NCBI RefSeq assembly: GCF_039888675.1
Contig: NZ_JBDQQR010000001.1
Span: 2,604,001 to 2,668,000 of the forward strand
From: Mesorhizobium sp. CAU 1732
Lineage (GTDB): Bacteria; Pseudomonadota; Alphaproteobacteria; Rhizobiales; Rhizobiaceae
Reading direction: 5' to 3'
DNA length: 64,000 nucleotides
The notes below the pieces were generated by a model that was not told the DNA's origin, did not search any database, and saw only the letters and a program-made list of their open reading frames with translations. Shown here in pieces: positions 25,415-33,078 of the stretch. The position numbers were made by a program, and so were the translations under genes. The stretch's first letter is position 1, and every line of letters starts with the position of its first letter.

Positions 25415-25496
25415 GGCAGCGCTGCCTGAATCGGTAACCCATCGATTGGGGGCTGGCAAGGCTTATATGGCAGCGCTGCCAAATTCGTGTGTCAAG
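25415..25496 (-). promoter_or_regulatory. sugar-operon promoter with twin LacI-type operators
   Basis: Two copies of GGCAGCGCTGCC lie at 25415-25426 and 25470-25481 (the latter extends to TGGCAGCGCTGCCA), with centres exactly 55 bases apart. A perfect -35 hexamer TTGACA reads leftwards at 25496-25491, immediately upstream of the distal copy, which would cover the spacer or -10 region. This is a classical LacI-family repression layout. The motif differs from that next to the LacI gene at 19351, so another regulator is expected. Confidence 0.7.
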
Positions 25497-25531
25497 CCTT
25501 GAAACCGGTGCCGCGGGAGTGTCTCGACGCA

Positions 25532-26290
25532 TTAACCGGAGGCAAACGGGACCGCTTCGTAGACCAGTTTCAGCGCCAGTCCGACGAGGAGCAGCAGGAT
25601 GGCCCGGTCGAATGCTGCGGGAGAAAGCCGCCGTGCCAGCGCCGCGCCGACGGGCATGAAGGCAAGGATGGGAACGACGGCTGCAAGGCTGAGGGTTATC
25701 AGGGGCAGGGACAATATGCCGACATAACCAAGCGCCGGAATCTGGACCACTGTCATCGCCACGAAGAAGGTGGAGATGGTGAAGATGTATGCGTGTCGCT
25801 CGAGGCGCATGGCATTGAGGAAGGTGATCGAGACGGGCGCCGATATGCCCGATGACCCCTGAAGTATGCCGGCGACGAGACCCGCGGGTGCCGCCAGACG
25901 CGAGCCGGCCCGGCGGCTCAGGGTCCAGCCCGGCCGGGAGAGGCGTATCATCACGTAGCCGAGAACGGCGAGCGCGACGATGATCGACAGCGTCTCGTGC
26001 GGCAGCCAGGCGAGCATGAAGGTCCCCGCCAGTGCCCCCGCCGCGCCTGCCGCTGCGAATATCCAGCCCAGATGTCCGGTGAGGCGGTGCGTGCGATGTT
26101 GCCAGCCCTGCCACAGGTTCGTCAGCAGGTTCGGCATCATCATGATGACGACCGCCAGCTTGACGTCGAAGACGGCGGCCAGCGCCGGAACGGCCAGGAT
26201 GGGCGCGCCGGCTCCGGTCGCGCCCTTGAGAACCCCGCCCAGCGCAAGACAGATGAAAACGAGCAGGAACTGGGCGGGGTCGATGGTCAT
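25532..26290 (-). CDS. TauE/SafE-type (UPF0721) membrane transporter
   Basis: 252 residues, almost entirely hydrophobic, about eight segments. The repeated family motif is seen as GGVLKGATGAGAPILAVPAL near residue 20 and AGILQGSSGISAPVSITFLN near residue 140. Members export or import sulfite, sulfoacetate, other organosulfonates or organic anions. It is ten bases downstream of the TPP-enzyme gene, so it probably moves a product or substrate of that enzyme. Confidence 0.88.
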   Translation of the reverse strand: MTIDPAQFLLVFICLALGGVLKGATGAGAPILAVPALAAVFDVKLAVVIMMMPNLLTNLWQGWQHRTHRLTGHLGWIFAAAGAAGALAGTFMLAWLPHETLSIIVALAVLGYVMIRLSRPGWTLSRRAGSRLAAPAGLVAGILQGSSGISAPVSITFLNAMRLERHAYIFTISTFFVAMTVVQIPALGYVGILSLPLITLSLAAVVPILAFMPVGAALARRLSPAAFDRAILLLLVGLALKLVYEAVPFASG

Positions 26291-26299
26291 GGCGCTCGT

Positions 26300-28030
26300 T
26301 CAGTGGCTGTCGGACAAAGCCACACGCACTTCCAGGAAAGCCTGCCGGCGTTCGTTGCGTATCACCGACAGCGCCCGCTCGAGCGCCGCGGGCAGATCGT
26401 CGCCATGCTCGACCCGCTCCACATGGGCGCGGCTGGCGGCGGCGACCATGCAATAGTCCGGCGCGGGCTCGAGCGAGACGAGCGGCATCGCGTTGGCCTT
26501 CGCCGCAGCGCCGTCCGGGTAGCTGTTGACCACCGAGCGACGCACAGCGTTCCATATGCCGTTGTTCTTGACGATCGTCAGGATGGGCAGATCCAGTGCC
26601 TCGGCAATCTGGTGGCAGGCGATGGGATTGGCGAACATGTAGGATCCATCGCCGATGCAGGCGATGACGAGCCGTTCGCGGTCGGCGAGTTGCGCGCCGA
26701 GCGCCGCGGGCATCGCCCAGCCCAAGCCACCCGAATGGGGGTTTATGAAGACGCGGTTGGCCCCGCTCACCCGCATGGCGCCCGGCACGACACCGAGCTC
26801 GCCGAAGACCACCGCGCGCTCGTCCATGATGTCGGAGATGCACTTGCTGAGCCACTCCGCGCTCATCGGGCCGGTGCGCCCCTGTTGGGCGAGTTCTTCC
26901 GCCGCCGCGAGCCTTTGCGCGCTGCGGCGCCCGGCGTCGGCGCGCCGTTCCGCTACGGCCGGACCCGGTTCGCCCATCGCACGCGCGATCGATGCAATGC
27001 CGGCCGCCGGGTCGCTCGTGATCGCGAGGTCCGCCTGATAGCCACGGACGGGCATGCGCTGGAAGTTCGGATCGGTACCGATATGGACGATCTTCGTCCC
27101 GTCAGCCGGTCGATGCACCGCCTCCATCCACGGCACTCCGCTGTCGACGACGAGGACGACATCCGCCTCCGAGAGGGGACCTTTGACGTCGTGTCCAAGG
27201 AACATCGGATGGTCCGAAGGCATCAGATTGCGGATCGGGAAGGGCTCTATGACCGGAATGCCATGGGTGCTTGCGAGCGCCGCCAAGGCTTCGGCAAGCC
27301 GGCCTTCGGGATCGCCGCGCTGGCAGAGGATCAGCGGCTTCTTGGCCGCGGCAAGCCATGCCGCAGCCAGCGCCGTCGCCTCGGGATCGGGATGGGGTGC
27401 GGATGCGGGCACCTGATGCGCCGCCGGCCGTGCCGCCTTCGCCGCCACCTTCTCCATCAGCGGCTCACGCGGCAGGGCGACATAGACCGGTCCGCGCGGC
27501 TCGCTCATGGCGAGGCTGGTCGCCCGTACGGCCAGCATGTCGCCCTGCTCGGGATAACGCATCTCATAGCTGAACTTGGCGACGTCGCTGACCAGCGAAC
27601 TCTGGTCGTACATCTCCTGACCGTACTGGATGGGCGTCATCCGGGAACCGAGCCGCCCGCTTTCCGTGATCGGTGTCCGCCCCGACATCATCAGCAGGGG
27701 GATGTTGTCGCTCGCCGCGTTGATGACGCCCATCGCCGAATTGGCGAGCCCGACATTGACGTGGACCATCACCGCCTGCGGCGCGCCGGTCATAAGGTAA
27801 TAACCATGAGCCATGGCCACGCCGGCCGTTTCGTGCGGGACCGTCACCGGCTCCGGCACGCTGTCGGCGTCGAGCGCGACGAACGCCTCGATGATCGGCG
27901 GGAAGTCGGTGCCGGCATTGGCGAAGATGTAGTCGATCCCGGCGCGCTTGAGCCCCAGAAGCAATGTCTCGGCCCCGGTCAGGCCTTCGCGCGTCCATTC
28001 GCCGGGATCGCCGGCATCCTGCTTCACCAT
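26300..28030 (-). CDS. thiamine-diphosphate enzyme, acetolactate-synthase/decarboxylase-like
   Basis: 576 residues with the three-domain TPP fold. The catalytic Glu is in VPHETAGVAMAHGY near residue 65, and the C-terminal cofactor motif runs from IGDGSYMF to VKNNGIWN near residues 450-480. Family members decarboxylate 2-oxo acids (benzoylformate, phenylpyruvate, sulfopyruvate) or ligate them (acetolactate). ATG 28030 has GGAGGAG ten bases upstream; ATG 28048 is possible. It is divergent from the TAXI transporter and forms a two-gene unit with the TauE-type exporter, so a 2-oxo acid imported by TAXI could be its substrate. Confidence 0.88.
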   Translation of the reverse strand: MVKQDAGDPGEWTREGLTGAETLLLGLKRAGIDYIFANAGTDFPPIIEAFVALDADSVPEPVTVPHETAGVAMAHGYYLMTGAPQAVMVHVNVGLANSAMGVINAASDNIPLLMMSGRTPITESGRLGSRMTPIQYGQEMYDQSSLVSDVAKFSYEMRYPEQGDMLAVRATSLAMSEPRGPVYVALPREPLMEKVAAKAARPAAHQVPASAPHPDPEATALAAAWLAAAKKPLILCQRGDPEGRLAEALAALASTHGIPVIEPFPIRNLMPSDHPMFLGHDVKGPLSEADVVLVVDSGVPWMEAVHRPADGTKIVHIGTDPNFQRMPVRGYQADLAITSDPAAGIASIARAMGEPGPAVAERRADAGRRSAQRLAAAEELAQQGRTGPMSAEWLSKCISDIMDERAVVFGELGVVPGAMRVSGANRVFINPHSGGLGWAMPAALGAQLADRERLVIACIGDGSYMFANPIACHQIAEALDLPILTIVKNNGIWNAVRRSVVNSYPDGAAAKANAMPLVSLEPAPDYCMVAAASRAHVERVEHGDDLPAALERALSVIRNERRQAFLEVRVALSDSH

Positions 28031-28207
28031 CGGATAGAACTCCTCCATAATCTCATTTTGCTGGAATTTTGCGGCGATCGGCCACTCCGTTTGGCCTCCC
28101 AAAGCAGCGCAGGACAAGCGCCGTGTCTTCAGCGCCGGCAATTCCATGCACGACAGCACGAAATTGCCCTTGTAATGACCGCAATTGCAAGTGCATATTG
28201 ATGCAAT

Positions 28208-28226
28208 AATCTCTCTTTATGGGATT
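28208..28226. promoter_or_regulatory. candidate IclR operator, copy 1
   Basis: Imperfect palindrome AATCTCTCTTTATGGGATT in the divergent gap, 52 bases before the TAXI gene start. It matches the perfect palindrome at 31965-31983 at 15 of 19 positions with identical spacing. Another inverted repeat, ATTGCA-N12-TGCAAT (28184-28207), abuts it. Confidence 0.55.
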
Positions 28227-28278
28227 TTAGTCGCCAAGGGAGCGGGCGATTCAGCAACATTCTACCGGAGGAGAATCC

Positions 28279-29235
28279 ATGAAAGCCATATTTGCATCCG
28301 TTATGCTCGCGGCAGGATTTGCGCTGAGCAGCGCGGCGTCGGCCCAGACTGTCGGTATCGCCACGTCCAATCCCGGCTCGATCTTCCACAACATCGGCAC
28401 AGCCGTCGCCAACGCCGCCAACCAGGCCGGTCTCAACGCCACCATTCAGCCTGCGACGAGCCCGAACCAGTATATTCCCTATGTCGCGTCTGGTGGCATC
28501 GAGTTCGGCGCGGCCAACCTCCAGGAAGTCAACTATGCGCTGGAGGGCAAGGAATGGTTCGAGGGGTCGGTCAATCCCGACCTGCGGATCGTCGCCCTCG
28601 TCATGCCGCTGGTCGAGGCGATCTTCGTGCGCGCCGATTCCGACATCCGTTCGATCGCGGATCTGCGCGGCCGTCCGATGGTGGACGGCTATACCGCCCA
28701 GAACACCATCCTGCCGCAGCTCGACGCGATGTATGCGACCGTCGGCATGACGCGGGCCGACATGCAGCCGGTGCAGGTGCCGAGCGTGGTGGCCGGTGCT
28801 GATGCCTTCATCGCCGGCGACGCGGTCGGCTTCATCTTCGCTCACGGTGCCGGCAAGGTTCGCGAGGCGGACGCCTCGGTCGGCGGGCTGCGCGCGCTGC
28901 CGATCGAGAACACGCCGGAGAACCTGGAACTGGCGCGCAAGTTCTGGCCGGTGGCCTTTTTCTCGCAGATGTCGCCCGGTCCCAATTCGCCGGGCGTCGA
29001 GGAGACGGCGAACTTCTTCGCCTACCCGCAGGTGATCTTCACCCATGCCGGCGTCGACGACGAGGTCGTCTACCAACTCACCAAGGTCATTCACGAGAGC
29101 AAGGAATTGATGACGCAGACCTTCCCGCCGTTCAATGCTTTCGACCCAGCCGAAATGGCTGGCGATACGGGGGTTTCCGAGTTCCATCCCGGTGCGTTGC
29201 GCTTTTACCGGGAAGCCGGTCTCCTGAGCGAGTAG
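28279..29235 (+). CDS. TAXI-family TRAP transporter binding protein
   Basis: 318 residues. Signal peptide MKAIFASVMLAAGFALSSAA, cleavage after ASA|QT. TAXI features: VGIATSNPGSIFHNIGTAVA at the start of the mature chain, AASPNQYIPYVASGG-like segment near residue 70 and SIADLRGRPMVDGYTAQ near residue 130. GGAGGAGAATCC precedes the ATG. It partners with the fused permease immediately downstream. TAXI proteins have been linked to glutamate, 2-oxoglutarate and other carboxylates. Confidence 0.92.
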   Translation: MKAIFASVMLAAGFALSSAASAQTVGIATSNPGSIFHNIGTAVANAANQAGLNATIQPATSPNQYIPYVASGGIEFGAANLQEVNYALEGKEWFEGSVNPDLRIVALVMPLVEAIFVRADSDIRSIADLRGRPMVDGYTAQNTILPQLDAMYATVGMTRADMQPVQVPSVVAGADAFIAGDAVGFIFAHGAGKVREADASVGGLRALPIENTPENLELARKFWPVAFFSQMSPGPNSPGVEETANFFAYPQVIFTHAGVDDEVVYQLTKVIHESKELMTQTFPPFNAFDPAEMAGDTGVSEFHPGALRFYREAGLLSE

Positions 29236-29241
29236 AGGTCC

Positions 29242-31191
29242 ATGGTGTCGGTATATGAAAGAAAGCCCGGTTTCGGGCTTTCCGCTGCCGTTGGGCGGCC
29301 GCTCATCGAGTTTCTGGCGCTTTGCCTCACCTTTCTTGCCATTGCGTGGGCGGTCGGCGTGCCTCGCATGGCCGGGGTAGCCTTCTATCCCCAGCAATAT
29401 ATGGCGATGATGCTGGCACTGGCGATGCCGATCGCATTCCTGATGCTGCCGGCCCGGCGTGGCGAGGTGCGCCACGTGGTGCCGTGGTATGACTGCCTCG
29501 CCGCCGCTCTCTCATTCGGCGCCGTGGTCTACATGGCCGTGCGCTATCCGCAGGTCGTCAACCTGATCTTTTCCAAGCCGGCAAGCGCCTGGATCCCCGG
29601 TACCATCATCATCGTGCTGCTGCTCGAGGCCGTGCGTCGTGCGACGGGCTGGGCTCTGGTCTTCATCATCGGTGCCTTCCTGCTTTACGGGCTGTTCGGC
29701 AACTATCTGCCCGGGCGATTTGCCGGACGCGCGCAGGACTGGACGATGCTGGCCGGCTACATGGCCTATGACAGCAACGGCATTCTCGGCCTTCCGATGG
29801 TCGTAGCGGCAACGATCGTCGTGACCTTCATCCTGTTCGGCGCGCTGCTTGCGGCCACCGGCGGCACCAAATTCTTCACCGACGCCGCACTTCTCGCCAT
29901 GGGCCGTTTTCGTGGAGGCTCCATGAAGATCGCCGTCGTGGCCTCGGCCCTGTTCGGCTCGGTCTCCGGCTCGGCGGTCGCCAACGTGGTGGCCACCGGC
30001 GTGGTCACGATCCCGATGATCAAGCGCGACGGTTATCCCGCCCACAAAGCGGGCGCGATCGAGGCCGTGGCCTCGACCGGAGGACAGATGATGCCGCCGG
30101 TGATGGGAGCGGCCGCCTTCCTGATGGCCGAATTCCTGCAGATTTCCTATGCGGAAGTGGCGATGGCCGCGCTCGTGCCGTCGCTGCTTTATTATGCCGC
30201 GCTCTTCATCCAGACCGACCTCGATGCCGCCCGTCTCGGTATCGCGCCGCTGGCGAAGTCGGAGATCCCCGACCGCAGGAGCGTGCTCAGCGGCTGGCAT
30301 TTCGGCCTCGCCTTCGTGGTGCTGATCTATGCGTTGTTCACGCTGGGCTGGCAGCCGGAGCGGGCAGCACTGGTCGCCTGCCTGTGCGTCGTGATCACCT
30401 CGGCGATCTTCGGCTACGAGGCGGTGCGGCCAAAGTTGAGGGCGCTGTTCGACGCATTCCCGGAAACGGGAAAGTCGGTCGTCGAAATCATCCTGATCTC
30501 GGCCGCTTCCGGTATCGTCATCGGAGTTCTCAACGTCACCGGTCTGTCCTTCAACCTGACCTATGCTTTGGTGCAACTCGGCGGCGGCAACCCGCTCGTA
30601 CTGCTGGTGCTGTCGGCTGCGGTTTGCATCGTGCTCGGCATGGGCCTGCCGACATTGGGCGTCTACGTGCTGCTCGCCGCACTCGTCGCCCCGGCGCTGG
30701 TGGAAGTCGGCTTCAATCCGATCGCCGCCCATCTCTACATCCTCTATTTCGGGATGATGTCGATGATCACGCCGCCGATCGCGATCGCCGCCTTTGCGGC
30801 AGCCAGCATCGCCAAGGCCCCGCCGATGGCGACCGCGATGGCTTCGGTGAAATTCGGCTGGTCCGCCTTCATCATCCCGTTCCTGTTCGTATTCTCCCCG
30901 ACGCTGATCCTGATCGGCGAACCGGCGAGCATCGCGCAGGCGCTGGTGACGGCGGTGGTCGGCGTGTGGATGGTTTCGGCGGGTCTCGCCGGCTACCTTT
31001 TCACCCGGTTGTCGCGTCTTTCGCGGGCGCTTTTCATCGTCTTCGGATTGTTGGCGCTGGTCCCGGCGGAGGCATTCCATGGTGCCGGCTATACCGATAT
31101 CATCGGAGTGCTGGGTGGCATGGTGTTGTTCGTCATGGAAGTGCGCAAGGCCCGGCAGATAAAGCAAAGGGGCAAGGAGGCCTTGGTTTGA
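29242..31191 (+). CDS. TRAP transporter fused permease (DctQM type)
   Basis: 649-residue integral membrane protein. The N-terminal roughly 150 residues form the small DctQ-like part; the rest is the large DctM-like ion-coupled permease, with conserved SALFGSVSGSAVANVVATG near residue 235, ASTGGQMMPPVMGAAAFLMA near residue 275 and LGMGLPTLGVYVLLAALVAP near residue 465. Fusion of both subunits is the rule for TAXI systems. The start is 6 bases after the binding-protein stop. Confidence 0.95.
   Translation: MVSVYERKPGFGLSAAVGRPLIEFLALCLTFLAIAWAVGVPRMAGVAFYPQQYMAMMLALAMPIAFLMLPARRGEVRHVVPWYDCLAAALSFGAVVYMAVRYPQVVNLIFSKPASAWIPGTIIIVLLLEAVRRATGWALVFIIGAFLLYGLFGNYLPGRFAGRAQDWTMLAGYMAYDSNGILGLPMVVAATIVVTFILFGALLAATGGTKFFTDAALLAMGRFRGGSMKIAVVASALFGSVSGSAVANVVATGVVTIPMIKRDGYPAHKAGAIEAVASTGGQMMPPVMGAAAFLMAEFLQISYAEVAMAALVPSLLYYAALFIQTDLDAARLGIAPLAKSEIPDRRSVLSGWHFGLAFVVLIYALFTLGWQPERAALVACLCVVITSAIFGYEAVRPKLRALFDAFPETGKSVVEIILISAASGIVIGVLNVTGLSFNLTYALVQLGGGNPLVLLVLSAAVCIVLGMGLPTLGVYVLLAALVAPALVEVGFNPIAAHLYILYFGMMSMITPPIAIAAFAAASIAKAPPMATAMASVKFGWSAFIIPFLFVFSPTLILIGEPASIAQALVTAVVGVWMVSAGLAGYLFTRLSRLSRALFIVFGLLALVPAEAFHGAGYTDIIGVLGGMVLFVMEVRKARQIKQRGKEALV
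29261..29282 (+). other. hairpin in the first codons of the TRAP permease
   Basis: Perfect 9-bp stem GAAAGCCCG / CGGGCTTTC with loop GTTT, within codons 7-14 of the permease gene. With no room between the genes, the structure sits inside the coding start, where it could slow translation of the permease relative to the binding protein. It belongs to the series of hairpins at binding-protein gene ends in this window. Confidence 0.65.
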
Positions 31192-31958
31192 GCGAAAAGG
31201 CGGGCAATAGTCTCGAGCGTGTTCTCTCGGTTCTGCAGGTCTTTACCGAGGAACGGCTCGAATGGACGCCCGAGGAACTTATGGAGGAGTTGGGCTATAG
31301 TCGGCCCACCCTCTACAGGTATCTCAAGACGCTCAAAGAAGCGGGGCTGCTGGTCTCGATGCCCAATGCGGGGTTCACGCTGGGACCCAAGGTCGTCGAG
31401 ATGGACTACCTGATGCGCCAGTCGGACCCGGTCATCAAGATCGGGCACATGCATCTCGAAAATCTCACCAAGAAATATTCCTGCACGGCGCTTCTGGTTC
31501 GCTGGTACGGCAACCGCATCCTTTGCGTCGATTCGGTCTCGTCTACCAAAAACCCCATATCCAGCTACCCGCGCGGTCGGCCCATGCCGCTGGCGCGCGG
31601 CGCCATTGCGCGCTCCATCGTCGCCTTCCTGCCCAAACGGCGGATGGTTCCGCTGGTCGAGGCAAGCATGGCGGAGTTTCGCTCGGTCGGGCTTGGAGAC
31701 ACGCTTGAGGACGTTGTGGAGAGCCTGCGCCGGGTACGGAAGGCCGGCTGCGCAGTGGCGTACGGAGAGGTGACGCCCGGTGTCGTGGGCATCGCAGCAC
31801 CCATTTTCGACACCGGGCAAAGCCCTGTCGCCAGCGTCTGCACGACGATAGCCGGAAATCTGGTCGACGGCACGGTCATCGACGAAATCAGTCGGAATGT
31901 GCGGCAGGTCGCAGCGGATATTACCGAGGAAATGTCCCGCAGCAGGCACAAAGAGTAA
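31188..31958 (+). CDS. IclR family regulator (TTG start)
   Basis: 256 residues. HTH near residues 25-55 (TPEELMEELGYSRPTLYRYL) and IclR effector domain to the end (LGPKVVEMDYLMRQ; YPRGRPMPLARGAIARSIVA; GVVGIAAPIFDTG). The start codon is TTG 31188, which overlaps the TRAP permease stop as TTGA and has GGAGG seven bases upstream. It is cotranscribed with the TAXI genes, so it controls its own transporter. Matching palindromes upstream of the TAXI gene and of the amidohydrolase gene mark it as the likely controller of both blocks. Confidence 0.9.
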   Translation: MSEKAGNSLERVLSVLQVFTEERLEWTPEELMEELGYSRPTLYRYLKTLKEAGLLVSMPNAGFTLGPKVVEMDYLMRQSDPVIKIGHMHLENLTKKYSCTALLVRWYGNRILCVDSVSSTKNPISSYPRGRPMPLARGAIARSIVAFLPKRRMVPLVEASMAEFRSVGLGDTLEDVVESLRRVRKAGCAVAYGEVTPGVVGIAAPIFDTGQSPVASVCTTIAGNLVDGTVIDEISRNVRQVAADITEEMSRSRHKE

Positions 31959-31964
31959 TCCTGC

Positions 31965-31983
31965 AATCTCAAGTTATGAGATT
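31965..31983. promoter_or_regulatory. candidate IclR operator, copy 2
   Basis: Perfect inverted repeat AATCTCA-N5-TGAGATT, starting six bases after the IclR gene and 69 bases before the amidohydrolase start. It has the same spacing as the site at 28208-28226. It suggests a separate regulated promoter for the catabolic genes 32052-36151. Confidence 0.65.
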
Positions 31984-32051
31984 ATCATTGACTTCATTGG
32001 ATGGGGTGCGCATTTTGGCGTCTCATCTGGTGCAGTCATGGAGGAACCCCA

Positions 32052-33068
32052 ATGAAAAAGATCGACGCGTTCAATCACATCTGGCCGAAGCCTTTCTTCG
32101 ACGCGCTGATCGACCATATCGGGGCGATGACCGACATCGCCATGCGCTCGGGCGCAGTGCCGATGATGACCGAACTCGACCGCCGCTTCGAGGTGATGGA
32201 CATGTTCGGCGGGGACTACCAGCAGGTGCTGTCGCTGGCATCGCCGCCCCTCGAGAAGCTGGCGGGTGCCGAAAAGGCGCTCGAACTGTCGCAGATCGGG
32301 TCCGACGCGATGGCCGAACTGGTTCAGAAATACCCGGAGCGCTTTCCCGGCTTCATCGGCACGGCGCCGATGAACAATCCCGACGCGTTGATCGAGGAAT
32401 GCCGGCGTGCCATCGAGGACCTCGGCGCGGTGGGCATGCAGATTTTCACGAACATTGCCGGCGATCCGGTCGATCTGCCCCAGTATGAGGCGTTCTTCGA
32501 ATTCATGGCCAGCACCGGCAAGCCGGTGTTCCTGCATCCCGCCCGCGGCGAGAATTTCTCGGATTACAAGAACGAGGCGCGGTCCGAATACGAGATCTGG
32601 TGGACGTTCGGCTGGCCCTACGAGACGTCGGTGGCCATGGCGCGCATGGTCTTCTCGCGGTTGTTCGACAAATATCCGGGCCTCAAGGTCGTGACCCACC
32701 ACGCAGGCGGCATGGTGCCGTTCTTCGAGGGGCGCGTCGGTCCGGGCTGGGACCAGATGGGCAAGCGCACGACGGACCGCGACCTCGCTGCGGTGCGCAC
32801 CGCGCTCAAGCGGCCGCATCTCGACTATTTCAAGGAATTCTACGCCGACACCGCCTCCTTCGGCTCCCGCAAGGCGATCGAGCACGCCATGGAGTTCTTC
32901 GGCGAGGATCGCATTCTTTTTGCCTCGGACGCGCCCTTCGATCCAGAAGGCGGGCCGATGTACATCCGCGAGACGATCAAAATCCTCGATTCCCTCGACG
33001 TTTCCGAGGAGGTGCGGGCGAAGATCTACAATGGCAACGCCACGAAGCTGCTCGGCCTGAAGCAGTGA
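32052..33068 (+). CDS. amidohydrolase-2 family enzyme (ACMSD/decarboxylase-like)
   Basis: 338 residues. The family includes metal-dependent non-oxidative decarboxylases of aromatic acids (gamma-resorcylate, 5-carboxyvanillate, aminocarboxymuconate semialdehyde) and hydrolases. Visible motifs: FNHIWPKPFFDAL at the N-terminus, FLHPARGEN near residue 155, VVTHHAGGMVPFFEGR near residue 212 and ILFASDAPFDPEGG near residue 290. The usual metal-binding HxH at the N-terminus reads F-N-H, so the first His is missing. The start at 32052 (MKKIDAF) is preceded by GAGGAA. It heads the catabolic operon with aldehyde dehydrogenase and FAD monooxygenase. Confidence 0.85.
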   Translation: MKKIDAFNHIWPKPFFDALIDHIGAMTDIAMRSGAVPMMTELDRRFEVMDMFGGDYQQVLSLASPPLEKLAGAEKALELSQIGSDAMAELVQKYPERFPGFIGTAPMNNPDALIEECRRAIEDLGAVGMQIFTNIAGDPVDLPQYEAFFEFMASTGKPVFLHPARGENFSDYKNEARSEYEIWWTFGWPYETSVAMARMVFSRLFDKYPGLKVVTHHAGGMVPFFEGRVGPGWDQMGKRTTDRDLAAVRTALKRPHLDYFKEFYADTASFGSRKAIEHAMEFFGEDRILFASDAPFDPEGGPMYIRETIKILDSLDVSEEVRAKIYNGNATKLLGLKQ

Positions 33069-33078
33069 GGCGTTGACA

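Noticed and set aside
25344..26855. 503-codon minus-strand frame overlapping the TauE and TPP genes
   Set aside because: It is an alternative frame of the same strand with biased composition, and the two real genes use the other frames.
28049..28068. Third AATCTC-like element near the TPP gene start
   Set aside because: Its right arm (GGAATT) and its length differ from the two matching sites, so it is too weak to count as an operator.
25997..28201. 734-codon frame antisense to the TPP enzyme and TauE genes
   Set aside because: Both opposite genes have full conserved motifs; this frame has none.
29512..31167. 551-codon frame antisense to the TAXI permease
   Set aside because: The permease on the other strand is unambiguous; this frame is His/Asp/Arg-rich shadow.
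30384..31187. Long N-terminal extension of the IclR frame
   Set aside because: The extension runs within the TRAP permease in another frame and lacks conserved features; TTG 31188 with GGAGG gives the normal IclR length.
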